From: Bryopsis sp. KO-2023
Taxonomy: Eukaryota; Chlorophyta; Ulvophyceae; Bryopsidales; Bryopsidaceae
Direction of reading: 5' to 3'
Length of the DNA: 64,000 bases
NCBI GenBank assembly: GCA_030272585.1
Contig: BSYQ01000017.1
Coordinates: 124,001 to 188,000 of the forward strand
Positions 33,281-46,600 of this stretch are shown here, in pieces. Numbering within the stretch: the stretch's first letter is position 1; the number at the start of each line of letters is the position of its first letter. The translations under genes and the position numbers were made by a program. A model generated the notes under the pieces. The model was not told where the DNA came from. It worked only from the letters and a program-made list of their open reading frames with translations, and made no database searches.

Positions 33281-34533
33281 ATGCCTCGCGGTCGAAACGA
33301 CCCCAATAATGGAAACTTCTGGGTCACGGAGGTAGGTCGCCCTTCCTGGAAAAAGAAAAGATGCGAAACCTGATTGGCAGGAGTGAAACGGCGTTTCGGT
33401 CGTTTCACTGATGACGTCCCGCGGGTTGAATTCGTCACACGGGTTCGCTTGCGGGGATCGCTCTATTGATGCGTGTGGGTTTTTGGCTGGTCGCTGGTTC
33501 TTGGTAGCGCGTTTTTATGGAGGACGCATTGAATGGGTGTTGTTTTTTGGGGTTAATCAGCTGCTGTCGCTGGGCCTGAGCATCGCCGGTGGCCTGACGA
33601 TGGCGTACATGGCTGCGAGTCTGCTGGATCCCAATAGAGAGGAGCGCAAGGTGCGATCTGGGCGCTAGTCGACCATGCCTGACGTTTTTGTTGAATCTTT
33701 TTGCGCCGTTTCACGACGTCCGTGTAACCTGATCAATCAATTCTATCAATGAGCCTGGATAAGTGTCGTTTTTATTGGTCATTCGTTGGTACGATAACGT
33801 GACCGGCCAAAACCTCCAGTCAGGTCAGGTCTATGTAAAATCTTCTATGGAAGAGTGACTAAGCAGCTGTTTAAGAAAATAAATAAAAAAGTAGTTAAAC
33901 CTTTTGGGGGAAAAATGCAACGAATGGTGGAGGGGCTTGTATTGCCTTTTGTATGTGTTGGATGTTTTGAAAATGCCTTCTCCACAATTTTTGAGATTTT
34001 TTTTTCCTCCTAGTTTAGTATATCATAGTGATTGGATGGGCAGAAATCTGGGAGTGAAAAAAACATCAAACGCCATATTGAAAAATTCAAGCAAAACGAT
34101 GCCAGATATCCACAAGCCACATTATTTTGGAGTTGTTTGTTCAATTAATTTTTTTATTTTTCTTTGCTGCTGGGATGTGTCGGGTGGATTTTGACTGATT
34201 TTTAAATTATTTGTTTAATTATTTTTGCTGCAGCGCAAGAGGGAGTATGAGAAACGTCTGATCAAGAGACTCGGGAAGAGGTTGCATTTGTCCCCCATGG
34301 AAAAGGTTGCACAAAAAATATTATTATGAATTGAATAAATTTCTTGAATGATTATTACAAATATAATTATAGGAATTCGATCTGGTCCGAAGAGTCGAGG
34401 AAAAATAGTGCTTTTATTTTATTAAAAAAAATTGTCTCTTTTATCTTTGATTTTGTGGATAATCGTAGAGGTAACAATAGAGTAGAGTGGAGATGCACAA
34501 TAGGAAAAAAATTGCTGAAGCACAAAATCCTCC

Positions 34534-34564
<31 letters not shown>

Positions 34565-37500
34565 AAGGAAAAGAAAAGAAAAGAAAACGATATTTAAGAA
34601 AAAGCAATGTATGCATATGATAACAATGACAATAGATAAAATGACTGGATGTGAATAATTGTCCATGAGCAATTTTCAATTTTTTTCTTACCTGAAGCAA
34701 AAAATTATCAGAAAAAACACACACACACATTCAGAATATATGTGTCCTGTTTTTTGTTTTTTTTTTCTAATTGGAAGGAGGGGGCAATTCTTTTTCTCAT
34801 TTTCTTATATATATATTCTCACTTTTGAATATTGTCTGTTTTTTTTTTTGGTTTTCACAGCTGCTTGCGGATGCGGTGGTGAACCCTCTTGACATTGATG
34901 TTGATGAAGGGGATATTTATGGAATGAACGAAACCTTTGTGTCGGTGGTAAGATAACCAATATATATTTAGATATTCTTTTATATTCCTGATGACAAATA
35001 CCATTGGTTTACCAGGAATATCAATATCTACTCACAGGAATTAAAAAAAATCAGAAAAGAAAAATAGCGAAAATTGGTCTAATTGACCTTTCAGTCAGTG
35101 GTAGGGGTTAAAACTTCAAAAAAAAAAAAAAAAAAAAAAGAAAAACACAGCTGTTTACCTCTTAACAGCGATTTGACAAGAAAAAATTAAAGAAAAGAAA
35201 AAAAGACTACTCGACGGTACATTTCATTGATTATGCCCCAAAGAACCCACCCCCCTGTCTCCATATTTACATATGTAAATGTTAGTTATTCATTCGTCCG
35301 TTCATCTTTTTGGAGTTTTGAATCTACACAGATGGGCATCCGTTGCCATCTTTTGTATCTCCCTTTTTCGTGTGCTTGCTTTTTTTAAGTATTATCAATG
35401 ATTGCTTTTTTTCTTTTTTCATTTTTCAGAGGAGCCAAATCGTTCGTCCATTGACACGCACCGATTTATTCAGCATGTCCTTGTGGCAACAGCCCAGAGG
35501 GGTTCTCCTTTACGGACCCCCAGGGACAGGAAAAACCATGATGGCAAAGGTGAGTTTCAACCTTTTTTTTTTTGGTTATTTCGAAAGCCCTTTTCGTTTC
35601 TGTATAGAATGTGTCGTTCCACCCGCATTCAACATCAGTTGCAAGGCATCATGCTATTTTTTCTGTATATTTTTTGGTTAACATTTGGCATTGCCTTGAA
35701 ATGTGTGTGGATTCTTGGGGCTCAGGCAGCAATTGCCGTGCATGGGTAGTGTTTGTTTGTTTGTTTGTTCTATTTTTAGAATTTTGTGAAATAGCTCGGA
35801 ATTTTTTTTTTTGGGCAAAAAGTAGGCCGAGCCTGGGGGATTTCTGATTCTTTTATTTTTATTTTTTTTTCTGGCGGTTTTTAGATAATTAAACTATATA
35901 TTATTATTTCATTGTTCTTCATTTTTTGTTATTTTTTTCTTCGGCCATTGCATCTCATTCCATATTTCACTAGTTTTTTTCATCCCCTCCCCTCTTTTTC
36001 AAATGATGATTTCGAAGTCTTGAATGGGGAAGCTTCCATCATGTGCATTTTTATTCCGTTCCCTTTCTTTCTTTTTTTTAATTTAATACTTTATCGCGGC
36101 TGAAAGCCCCCTCTGGATATGGGACCCCCCATTCCACTGATCCATGCAATAATTTTATTTATGATTTCAGGTGATCGCGAAAACTTGCAATTGCTTTTTC
36201 ATGAATGTGTCCTCGGCCAGCATCATGAGCAAGTGGTATGGAGACGCACAGAAATTGGTTCGAGCTATTTTTGCACTCGCCTGCAAACTGGAGCCATGCA
36301 TCATTTTCATTGGTAGAAAGAAAAACAAGAAATAAAACGAAAAATAAAAAATGCGACACCTGGGGCGAGGCAACAACGATGATGATAAAATGATATCAGA
36401 TTTTTTCCTTAAAAAAAAGGAAAGGAGTGTGAGAATATTTGATGGTTTTCAGTTTTATTTTTATTTTTGAATCCTCGGGAGGAAACTGTTTTTCTGATTG
36501 TGAGCAAACAGTCCTCCACCTTCATTATATTCTCTCCCCCCCCCCCCCCCGAAAAAAATAAAAAACTAAAAAAAATACCTATACATAACCAATCCTCTCC
36601 GAAGTGCAAAATCGCATGCATCGCTTCTCATGCATTTATTTATTTTTACTTTTTTCCCGGCCAGATGAGGTGGATGCATTTCTGGCGGCCCGTGGGGGCC
36701 ACTCCGAGCACGAAGCCACCCTGGGAATCAAGACTGAGTTCATGCAGTGCTGGGAGGGCATCGAAACCAGGAGACAGGCCAGGATCCTGGTCATGGGGGC
36801 AACCAATCGCAGAGACATCCTGGACCCGGCCGTCCTCAGGCGATTCAGCTTGCAATACGAGGTATATATATTTTTGCACTGTTGTGGCTTTCCTTTTTTT
36901 TTTTTTACTTCTCTTTTCCCCATTCCACCACTTGAAAATTATTTGTTTCTGTTTTTTTTGTTTTTTTTCAACTGGATGAGGGTGGGTTGGGGGAAAAGCA
37001 AGGACAGATCTTGTCTGTTTCACGTTTGGGTGTACGCCCCCCCCCCCCCCCCCCCCCCCCCCCGTTCAAAAAAAAGGAAGAAAAACAAAACAAAAACTCA
37101 GTGAGACGATATCTGCAAGCTTAATAAACATTCGGGAAAAAAACCAAAAAAAAAAGTTTGGAAGACGATTAAGTAGTCCTGATTTTTTGGGTTTTTTTTT
37201 TGTTCCTCAGATTCCCCTGCCCAACGAGCGACAAAGACTACAGATCCTCCAGGGTTACATCAAAAAACACATGCTGGAAACCGGGAGTTGGACTGGCGAA
37301 GACCCAGATACCTCCCCGGTGCTTTCTGCGGAGCCGGTCCGAGACGACCTCTCGGTGCTGGGCTGGGTGGCCAGACAGACCGAAAAATATTCTGGGAGCG
37401 ATCTGCACGAGCTGTGCTGTCAAGCCGCCAAAAAACCTTTGACGGAGCTCCTGGAGGAGACGGCCTTCGATGAGGAATTGACCAGGCCGCCTCGGCCCAT

Positions 37501-38130
37501 CCAGATGTCTGACTTTGAGGGGGCCCTGGTGCAGGTTCAACCGGTGGCAAGCATCGCAGCTGAGAGTCAGGTATAATAATATTGGTCCTGACGGTTTCTG
37601 TGTGATTTTCTTGTTAGATTTTTTTTCCTTTATTTTATTTATTTATTATTATTTATTATTTTTTTTTGGGGGGGGGGGTGTGATCCATGCGACTGGCATG
37701 TGTGATTTTTTTTTATTTTTTTATTTTCATGGGCAGGCATCTGGCAGAAAAACTGGGTGCATTAGGATGTTTAATTTTTCTCTGACCTGGGTGTCGAGAT
37801 GCCCACATGCAGAAAAAATAAATATGAATAAATAAAAAAAACATATATCCATTATTAGTATTGTTAATTTTTTTTCAGGTTTCGAGGAACTGGAAAGAAC
37901 ATTTGTCTGGGGTGATTAAAAGAAAATAAAATAAATTAAATAAATAATAAATAAGATTTTTGAATATGTAAAAAAATGCACTTGATTTTGATTTTTTTTT
38001 TCATGTTTTTTTTCAGGAGTTACCAAATCTACAGGCCATCCAAGCGTTGCTGGCGCTTTTTGCTGCCCAAAACGGCGCGCAAGGAGGCCAACCGTCAAAA
38101 CCTTCGAAAGAACACGAAAACAAACGCTGA
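33281..38130 (+). CDS. Msp1/ATAD1-type outer-membrane AAA ATPase (10 exons)
   Basis: Membrane-anchored AAA ATPase that extracts mistargeted tail-anchored proteins from the mitochondrial outer membrane (family knowledge). Exons: 33281-33331, 33561-33650, 34234-34305, 34861-34947, 35430-35549, 36171-36312, 36665-36861, 37211-37570, 37879-37911 and 38017-38130, all in phase, 421 residues. The N-terminal helix (LLSLGLSIAGGLTMAYMAA) precedes a basic RKREYEKRLIKRLGKR segment. Further on: NPLDIDVDEGDIYGM, Walker A GPPGTGKT (exon 5), pore loop KWYGDAQKL, Walker B IIFIDEVDAF, sensor 1 GATNRR, and LRRFSLQYEIPLPNERQR. It is about 60 residues longer than yeast or human forms, partly from an acidic insert after KKHMLETG. 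Less certain are exon 1 (an alternative upstream frame exists from 33,411) and the last two small exons, since exon 8 would stop two codons past its donor if unspliced. Confidence 0.9.
34532..34566. repeat. C23-A composite homopolymer in Msp1 intron 3
   Basis: Twenty-three C followed directly by a long A run. Similar C-to-A junctions recur at 4,021, 6,790, 26,659, 36,537 and 39,600, and C27 stands at 37,037-37,063. Confidence 0.8.
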
Positions 38131-39663
38131 CAGGGGGGAGGGAAAAAACCCACCCCCTGAAAAAAATAGGGAAAAAACCCTAACAGAAAGAGGTCACACT
38201 TTTTTCCCCTCACTCTTCGTATCCGGGCAGCATGATGAGGCCACACAATTCTATTGCATTTCTACCTACATATATATATATAAAACACAAGATATTTAAT
38301 TTAGCTGCTGGTGTTGTTGCTGAAGCTGGAAGGAAGCTGAGTGGGGCCGACCCCTTTGAAAAAAGGGGGGTGAGGGGGGGGCACAAGAGAGAAAAAAAAA
38401 CCTGAAAGAATCGTTTTTTTTTTCCTTTCTGAATGTGTAGGTGTTGCCCTAAGAAACAGTGTCCATTGAAAACAAAAATCAGAAAAAATGGCAAAGATTA
38501 TGGGCTTACTACATCCCCCCCCCTTTTTTTTCTTTCACTCTCCGCTTTAAATTGTTTTTATGTTAAAAAAATCCCTTTTTTTTCGAGTTTTTTTCTTCTT
38601 TTTGTGTTTTTTTGGTAACTGTTGGCATTGGGAGGTAGACGGGGGGACCATGCTCGGAGTGGTTTTGGGTTTTTGATGTTGTTTTTTCGTTTTTACAAGT
38701 TCCATTTGTTTTTTTTAAATTCGTTTTTTTTTTTCCCTTTTTTTTTGGGCAAGTGTATTTGCGGGGGGGTACAAAAAAAAAAGCACTGGTGGGATTTCAT
38801 GGCTGAAAAGGACCTATCTCAGATACTCTCTGTTGTGTGAGGACCAAAAAAAAAAAGTGTAACCAGCACCGGAGCCCATTTTTCTTCAGCTGTTGTGAAT
38901 TATGCTAGAGGGTTGCGAGGAAAACAAGTATACAAAAACAAACTACCCCACAGATTTCAGATAAAAGGGAAAAAAAAGTATAAAAATGAATAAAAAATAT
39001 TGAATTTATTAATTGTGAATTAATTGTACAAGGGTTGGTGCACGAAAGCCACACACACAGATGCACACCAGACTTGGAACCCTTTTTAACACTGAACTGA
39101 ACTAACAAGCAAACAAACATCGATTTAAATTGTGGAGAACAACACCCATGCTTCAATTACAACGACCTCTAAATGACGTTTCTAGGGAAAGACGTCCAAA
39201 AAGATTAACTGTTTTCAATCCCACAAAATACCTCGCCTGGGAGCATGTGCGAAAGAGCTACCCCTCCTTGATCTGGTCTACTAAAAAGCCAGGAGTTACA
39301 ATTCGCGCACAAAGGGACGATACTGGCTCACCCAGGGCGGACGCAATGGCAGGCCATGAATCAATCAACGATTAGGTCGCCTGAGGACTGTTATCATTTA
39401 CATGTACACATGTAGGTGTTTCGCGCCACACAATTTGCGATCGCTGTGCCCACGCTGTCGTTCGCCGCCAGCGATGGACCAGCATTTTCATCCCGCAAGT
39501 ATTTCCTTTTTTGACAATTGAACAAACAACCAGCCCACCATCAGTGCTTTCCACCTAACCTCGACAGGACAGCCTGAAACTACAGGGGCGTTCTCAAGCC
39601 CCCCCCCCAAAAAAAAACAAAAGATGGAAAAAGAAGAAAACTCACGAGCGAGAGACATTAAAC
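38131..39663. other. Gene-free spacer
   Basis: T and A homopolymers dominate 38,380-38,870. Frames are short and unconvincing. No RNA gene or repeat beyond low complexity was seen. Confidence 0.55.
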
Positions 39664-40590
39664 TCAAGGAATTCTCTTTTGAAAGTGCAGCGCTGGCCTC
39701 AGCTTGGCCTCCCCTAGCGGAGTTTTTCGTATCAAAATCGCGTATGGCCTCACGTCCTCTTCGTTGGGATTCAACCAATAGGGCCAAACCTTGTGCAAAG
39801 TTCCTGGATTGACCCTAGTCTGCAGAACGACTTGGCACGTGCTCCCCACGCAAAGTGGGCATGAGGAAGGAAAAGATCTCGCAAACCGCGCCGCCGTTTC
39901 CAAGTTGGGGCTGGTGTAGATACCTCGACCATGAACGAATTGCCTGCCTTCGGACAGCCGAAAACCAAGCCTGCAGATCGGCTCGACACACTCCTTCTTC
40001 GTTCCGTGGTAAGCAACAGGCCACTCACCAACGGAGGAACCGTGGCCTAGCCAATCGTCATTTTCGTATTTCCCCAGAACGGCCAAGCCGTAGCGCCTCC
40101 ATCCGAATGGCTTCTCGTAAATCTCGCCAGCTCGACGAAAGACTTTATATGTGTCCTTAGCATCCGTGAAGTCCAAGTCATGGCTGCTGTCCAAGTAGCG
40201 GGCGTTCACTCCAATAGGTAAATTAGAACATACGCACACCTTCTCCAGGCCTGGGACTCGGCCTGCAAAACGTGGAGTGGAGGTTCTAACAAGCCCCATT
40301 CCCAGTTGCACGCACATGAATTTCGGTTTGGAAAGTCCACAGAAGACGTGCAGGGTGGATCCTGTCTTAATTCCATAATGCGCCAGTGATTCGGCGTCTT
40401 CCAGCTTCCTCCAAGAGAAAACCAGCTGCAGTTGCGTGCTTGGGGTGAGGTTCTCCCTACGTCCGATTGCCCTTTTGAGGTCGTGGATGCTCGTTGTGGA
40501 CAAAACTCGCAGCCCAAAAATCCTTCCATCGACTGTTCTGACGTTTATGTCTAGTCTCGGTTTGGCCTTTTTCCCAAATATACTCAGCAT
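39664..40590 (-). CDS. Ubiquitin-like/PARP-like ART fusion protein, copy D (divergent)
   Basis: Single exon, 308 residues, ATG start. The UBL domain (about residues 12-85) is recognisable by SIHDLKRAIGRRENL, QLQLVFSWRKLEDAESLAHY and GIKTGSTLHVF. It is well diverged from ubiquitin and has no Gly-Gly end. A ~50-residue linker unique to this copy follows, then the ART domain: [44 protein letters not shown] (His at 195), GRGIYTSPN (Tyr at 225), VVLQTRVNP and NPNEEDVRPYAIL. The H-Y-E set is intact. The C-terminus has an extra ~20 residues (PLGEAKLRPALHFQKRIP). It is the most divergent intact copy and probably represents a third subfamily. Confidence 0.85.
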   Translation of the reverse strand: MLSIFGKKAKPRLDINVRTVDGRIFGLRVLSTTSIHDLKRAIGRRENLTPSTQLQLVFSWRKLEDAESLAHYGIKTGSTLHVFCGLSKPKFMCVQLGMGLVRTSTPRFAGRVPGLEKVCVCSNLPIGVNARYLDSSHDLDFTDAKDTYKVFRRAGEIYEKPFGWRRYGLAVLGKYENDDWLGHGSSVGEWPVAYHGTKKECVEPICRLGFRLSEGRQFVHGRGIYTSPNLETAARFARSFPSSCPLCVGSTCQVVLQTRVNPGTLHKVWPYWLNPNEEDVRPYAILIRKTPLGEAKLRPALHFQKRIP

Positions 40591-42258
40591 GACGCCGTCG
40601 AACCGCCCAGGACGATGACACAGTGGCCGCCCGTTACCTCGATCACAATTTCAACACGGCGGAGCAACTTGTTCGCAGAGACTTGCGGGCGAGATAGGTT
40701 GCGGGGTCGAGTTCCGTCGTGCGACCAATTCGTTTCCAGTTTCAATGCACTGACACATATTGGTGCTGGAGTTTTGCGCCACGGCAAAAGCACGGACTTG
40801 GATTATTGTGGGCTGATGTGGCTAGCTGAAGGAAATGTAGTCAGGCCCCATTCTTCTTCCACAGTTTTTTTTTTTTTTTTTTTCATGATCGACTGGGCGA
40901 CCAACCCATCCTGTCCATGCACCGAGGGTTGCTTTTCTGACTCATGGCTTCTCAAGCTGTCGATCGACTGTTCTCGCGAGAACAGTCGTCAAGCGTAGGG
41001 CCCGACTGCATATCACTGGCATTCCAGAAAAAAATACTGAACACACGACAAGCCAGCCGGAGGTGCTCTCTGAAGATGGTTTTCACAATTTCCATCCTCA
41101 TTCGCCATCCAGCAGTCCAGCAGGTTCACTCCACCAATGCATTGCTTATGGTTTCGAAAGTGGCCATCGGTGGTTGATGGATGGATGCTGTGAGGCAGTC
41201 TCGCCGTGTGCGTGACTCGATCGCGATTCGTCAGAGCAAGACTGAGAAATCGAGTTTTGAGGAGCCCAGGGTCCCCCCGCACTCGAACCAACTCTTCTCG
41301 CGAAAACGAGCTTCGCGACGAGCACGATCGCGTTGCCTGCGCAAACCCCGCTCGATAGAAATTGCTTTTCGTTTTTTTCTGGAGCCTACCGTCGGTCGGC
41401 GAGGGGTTGTGTTTGTCCATCACTCCATACGGGGTTGTGTTTGCCAGACCTGCGTTTTTCGTGGTGGCGATTTATCCTGGGGTGTTCCTCGTGCAAGAAG
41501 GAAGCATCCGTTTCGGAGAAGTCTTACCTCGGCGTTTCTTTCCCAAGGTGCGTTCGTGACGCCATGCATCTAACCACGGAAAAGTTAATCGGTTGAACGT
41601 GGAATCGTCGACGAAGCTCGCGTTCTCGGCAGCGGGCATCGTCGGGGGCATCCTGTTTGGGATTTGCTTTTTTTCTTTTTTCCTCTCCTACCTCGACGTT
41701 TTTGGCCGCAGTTTTACGGTGGTCGGCGCCACTTTCACGGGAGGCAGTCGAGCGACAGCGTAACGCACCAAGCAAGTCGGACCTCAGCCCCGTCTCGGTT
41801 CGTTCAATATCGGCGTTGCTGTAGAACACCCTTCCGACCCCACGCAGACTAAGAGGATGCCCCCGCGGCGCCAGAAAAAAGAAAACCGAAATAACCGAGC
41901 TCGAAAACCGAGCAGCCGCAGGAAACCCCAAAAAACTTACAAAAACGAATGAGGATTTAGTCACGCCCTGCCCGGTCTGGAGTTACTACACCGTCGACCC
42001 TCGCTCGTCCCCATCGCAGGGGGCTACGTATTTTTACCACCGCGCGGGCGGTGTTTTTTGATTCGACGAGGTTTTTTCTCGAGGTTTTGACGTGCAATCG
42101 CTGTGTCGGGGCAGTGCCGAGCGTCGAAGCCCATCGCGGCCCGAGTAGGGTTCAATCTGTCGCTTCTTAACGCCTCGTCGGAGAGGTCCATCGGGAAAAC
42201 GGGAGCGAATCTTTGGGGGGGGGACCAGGAAAAAGGGACGCACTCAAGAAAGAAGTCG
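40591..42258. other. Spacer with possible unassigned exons
   Basis: GC-rich 41,180-42,250 contains open frames on both strands. A plus-strand stretch at about 41,598-41,763 reads as a membrane segment (IVGGILFGICFFSFFLSYLD) but has no ATG or convincing splice partner. A minus-strand frame at 41,964-41,524 starts at GTG. Neither can be called a gene. Confidence 0.4.
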
Positions 42259-43664
42259 ATGGGTTGTCGCAACGAGGACGTCATGGTCGATTCTGCCGAC
42301 GAGCTTTCCGGTGAATCCGTGAGGAGTTACCACGGATTGACAACCTTGGCCAAGGCGCAGTTGTTGAGACAACGTCGATCCCTGCCAGATCCCGTTTCGA
42401 AACCTCAAGAGGTGAAAAAGAGTTTCTTTCTGTTTTTTGGTTTTCGATCATTTTTTTATTTTTGATGGATCTGAAACACCTCTTTTTCAAAAAAAAAAAA
42501 AAAAGAAAAATACGAAAAGACGATAAAATGTGAAAGATTGATAAAACAAAGTACATGGTACCCTAATCATCGATAATTTTGATCGATGGAGACCATCGTG
42601 TTGTGGTGTTGTGGGCATCGTACAAAAAAATATAATTAATTCTTAACCACCAATTTTTTTATTGAATGAATATTTTCTTTCTTTCTTTTCTTTTTTTTTT
42701 TTGGGAGAGGGGTGGGGGGGAAAGGATTGCTAGTCTCACAAAGGTAAATTTTGACTAATTATTTTTCTGTATTGATGGCTGTAATTGAAAAGAACCCACC
42801 AGAACCAATCGCAGGCGACTTTAAAAAACTACCAATAAAAGTTTTTTTTTTTCAACTTTTTTTTCATGGCTATTATTTTTTTTTTTCCCTAAATATACAC
42901 AACAATGCCCGGTGATTGACAAAAAATCCAAAAATCCTGTCCAGACCCAGGATGCCACCACCAGGAGCGGGAAAAGGCCGATCCAGCGAGCACCCCCCGT
43001 CAAGCGAAAGCGCCGAGAGGCTTCCAAACTCTCCGTGTCAGACATCGAAGCCAGACCTTGCGGAATCCGTTGGGTGCGCTGGATCTTCGACACCGACCCC
43101 ATCTCCGACACCTCCAAACGAAAAGACTGCCAGCAACAAAACCCGGACACTCACCAGCACGAAAACCCCACCGAGGGGAAAAAAGATGCATCGATTGTGT
43201 CAGACAGGGGTGGTTCGGAGGGTGGGAGAACGGTTGAGCAAGCTGGGGGGGAGCTGGAGGTGGGGGGTTGGCGAGGAGGGAAATTCGAGTGTGTGGAAAT
43301 CGGCATGGATCCTCCACATCGACAGGAGGAGGAGTGGTTGTTTTCGTCGGATGGGGGGAGGTCGTATGGTGGTGGGGGAGAAAACGAGGTTCCGGCTTTC
43401 ATGTGTTTGAACATGATTTTCGATTGTGACGAGGATGCCTTTGCTATGGCTGTTGGAGATGAGAAAAGGAATTTTTCTTGTTCTTTTTCTGAATCTTCTT
43501 CTTCCCAGGAGGAGGAGGAGGAGGAGGAGGGGGGTTGGGGGCAATATGAATATCGAAAGCTGGGTTGTATGTATAAAGGGAAAAAAGAAATCAAAAAAGC
43601 GATCAGGAAAAAAACTTTCGCCCCCCGAAAGAGTGGGGAGGAAGAACGGACCGGAAGAATATGA
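42259..43664 (+). CDS. Hypothetical protein with basic nuclear-type signal and acidic tail (2 exons)
   Basis: Predicted 290 residues. Exon 1 (42259-42411) encodes MGCRNEDVMVDSADELSG to SLPDPVSKPQE. A GTGAAA donor joins in phase 0 to exon 2 (42945-43664, acceptor TGTCCAG). Exon 2 opens with a strongly basic region (KRPIQRAPPVKRKRREASK) resembling a bipartite nuclear localisation signal, followed by RPCGIRWVRWIFDTDPISD. The rest is Gly/Glu-rich with a run of seven or eight Glu encoded by a GAG microsatellite (43,509-43,530) and a basic end. No domain is recognised, and the low-complexity second half makes the far C-terminus uncertain. A nuclear location is inference from composition. Confidence 0.5.
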
Positions 43665-46600
43665 AAAAAAAAAGGAAAAATGATGAGGGAAAAAAAGGTT
43701 TATATGGTTTTCTTTTTTTTTGGCCCCTTTGATTTTCCTTTTTTTTTTTGCTTCTTCTTCTCTTTTTTCCCAACCAGTGCCCCCTCCACCTAAAAAAAAA
43801 GAGAGAAAAAAAAAATCCATTAAAAGCCCCCCCTTTATTCAAAATTTTGCGGTTCCTTTTTTTTTTTTAATTTGAAGCAGTGATGTATATCTACAGTTAA
43901 CCCCAAAAAAATTGAAAAAAAGAGGAACTACTCCAACCTGCGGTGGGCTTTGGTGATTTTTTTCTTCATTTTTTTGTTTTGGTTTTACTTAATCGTTTTA
44001 TTTTGCATTTAGCCGATCTTGTTAACTTATCAAAGAAAATTTGTTTTTTTTTAATTTCTCTTTTTGAAAAAAAAAAGTGTTGAAAAAAAAAGAGGAGTAG
44101 AAGAAAATGAAAATGAATTTTCTGACAAAGATCTATCCGACATCTTTTTTTTTTTTTTGGTATTGTATTATGTTTGGACGGTTCTTTTGATTTCAACTGT
44201 TTTTATTTTTATTTTTCGGGGGGGGGGGGAGGGTTTTTTTTTTGGATTTTTTTTTTCTTTCAACTCATGAGATTTTTTCGTCTTTCGATTTGATGGGCCG
44301 AGCAATATTTAGCAAGGGAAGGGGGCGGGAAAAACCAAAAAACCAAAAAACAAATGTTTGATATATTTGAGTTATGTCCATTTCATAGGGGTGGGTGGGT
44401 TTTTAGAAAAAAAAGAAGAAGAAAATACCACGGTGACCTTTGAAAAAAAAAAAAAAAAGGAAAATTGAAGAAGTGAAGAAAAAAAAAGAACAGGGGGAAA
44501 AAAAAAAGGAAGAAAAAAAAAAGACTCTTTTTTAGAATTGTTGAATTTTTTTTCCACAGTCTTTTTTCTCTCTTTTTTTTTATTATGCTCAAATGCATCT
44601 ATGCATTTCGTTTGTGACATTGTGTTTTTGTTTTATTGTTTTTTTTATGTTTTTTTTCGTATTTTCCTGGGGAAGGACACATATATTTTCAACTTTTCGG
44701 GTTTTTCAGTTTTCTTCATAATTCTCGTTATATTTTATGGGGAGCTGTTGTGGTTTTTTTTATCCCCTTTTTTTTCCTTTTATTTAAAATCAAAATTTAC
44801 CTGCAGAGAAGCAGCCAAAAAGAAAGGGGGAAAAGAAGGGGGGGACAAAAAAGCGTTAAATTCAAAAAAAAAGGGTGGGAAAAACGTATGACTGATCAAG
44901 TTATATGCATAACCAAAGAAAAAAAAAAAGGAAAATTAGGGAAGGGAGAAAATTAGTAAAGAAAAGAGATGGGGAAAAAAAAAAGAAAAGAAATGAATGT
45001 ATGAAAAAACAAGTTTGTATAGGGAAGGTTTTTTCTATTCAGGCACACATTTGGTGGTAAAAAAATATATGAGGGGCGGTTTTTTGCTTCTTTGGAGGTG
45101 TTGTTTTCTTTCCTTTTTTTCTTTTAAAATTCTCAACCCTTGGAAGGCAAAAAAAAATGCACAAAAATGAAAAAAAAAGGAAATTCAGAGGATATACATC
45201 ACTGTAAAAGATAGACAGAAATTTGAGAAGAAAACAAAAAGATGGAAAAGATTGTGTATGCAATTATATTTTCGTTAAGAAAAAAGGCAGGAGGCAAAAA
45301 ATTTCTGCAGCTTCCAAATATCCAAACGGTGTTTTTGTTTCTACTCTTGAAAAAAAAAAGAAAGAAAAAAAAAAAAAAAAACGCCAAAAAAAAGAGAAAA
45401 ATCCACTCCGGAGCTGCAGAATGGCAAAATATTTTTTCGGACGTTAAGCAACCTCTTTTATTTCAGTTTTTCCTCTAACACTCCTTTTTTTTTCAAGTGT
45501 TTTTTTTGCCTTTTTTGTCTTTCCTCCGTTTTCTTATAGAGTCTTTTTTTTTCAAAAAACCTGAAAAGAAGAAAAAATGGTCCGGGACGGAACCTCCCTC
45601 CCGATTAAACCAAAAGAAAAAAAAATCGAGAAAGATTCTGTCTGAAGTTTTTTTCTTTCTTTCTAAATTTAATGAGAAAGAGGGGGAAAGTCTCAGAGCT
45701 CTCCCATGTGTTGATAGTTTTCTTTTTAAATCGAACTCCCTAGTCTTTTAAGAGGTTTTTGAGAATTCGGGGCGGTGTTGGGTGGGTGGGTGGTTTTTTT
45801 TATTTTTCTTGGTGATTTTTCTTGAATTTGTGAATCGATATATATATCTTAAGATAGGTTTGCGCAAGTCGAGGGTTAGTGGGGAAAGTTTTCATAGAGA
45901 TTAAGGATTATATTTAAAAAAAAAAGAAAAGAGAAAAAGAAAAAAAGAGTAAGAAAAAGAAAAGCTTGTTGGGAATGGAGGCACTCGTAGTTTCTTTTTG
46001 TACTTTTTTTTCTTTTTTTTTTTGGAGGGAAAAAAAAAAAAAATCTTTACAGAAGAGAGTACGAAAAAAAATCCTGAAAGCACAGAGAGAGGCAAAAAAA
46101 AAAAAGAAAAAAGAGAGGAAAAGACGTTAATTAATTATTTGATTAATTAAAAAAAATATACTTTAATTTTGAATCCGTTGGTTATTTTTGCAATTGGCCT
46201 ACTTTTTTTTTGTGGTCTCAACCTGAAATAGTGGTTTTCTCTCAAATTTCTCACTCTTTTTTCTCACATTTTTTCACTCTTTTTTTTTGATAAAGTAATC
46301 GATCTCGATTTAGGAAGTGTCCATGCCGCAGGACTGGGCAGTTTTGTTTGGGATGGGATGGTTGATCTTTTTTTTTTTTATACATTTTTTCTCTCCTTTT
46401 TTATGAACATTTTTTTTTTGCTGTTGATCATTTTTATAGAAAGGGAATTTGGGGTAGTGATGTATATATATATCGTTGATCTTGAGTTTCTTGCCCTTTT
46501 TTTTGTATTTTTTTTGGTTATCTTTATGATCCATTCGAATTTTTTTTTTCCAAAGTGGAGGTTTGCAATACACAACAAGAATTTTTTCCAAAAAAAAGAA

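Noticed and set aside
41524..41964. 146-codon minus-strand frame and an overlapping plus-strand membrane-like segment
   Set aside because: The minus frame starts at GTG and the plus segment lacks both ATG and a splice partner; neither can be preferred.
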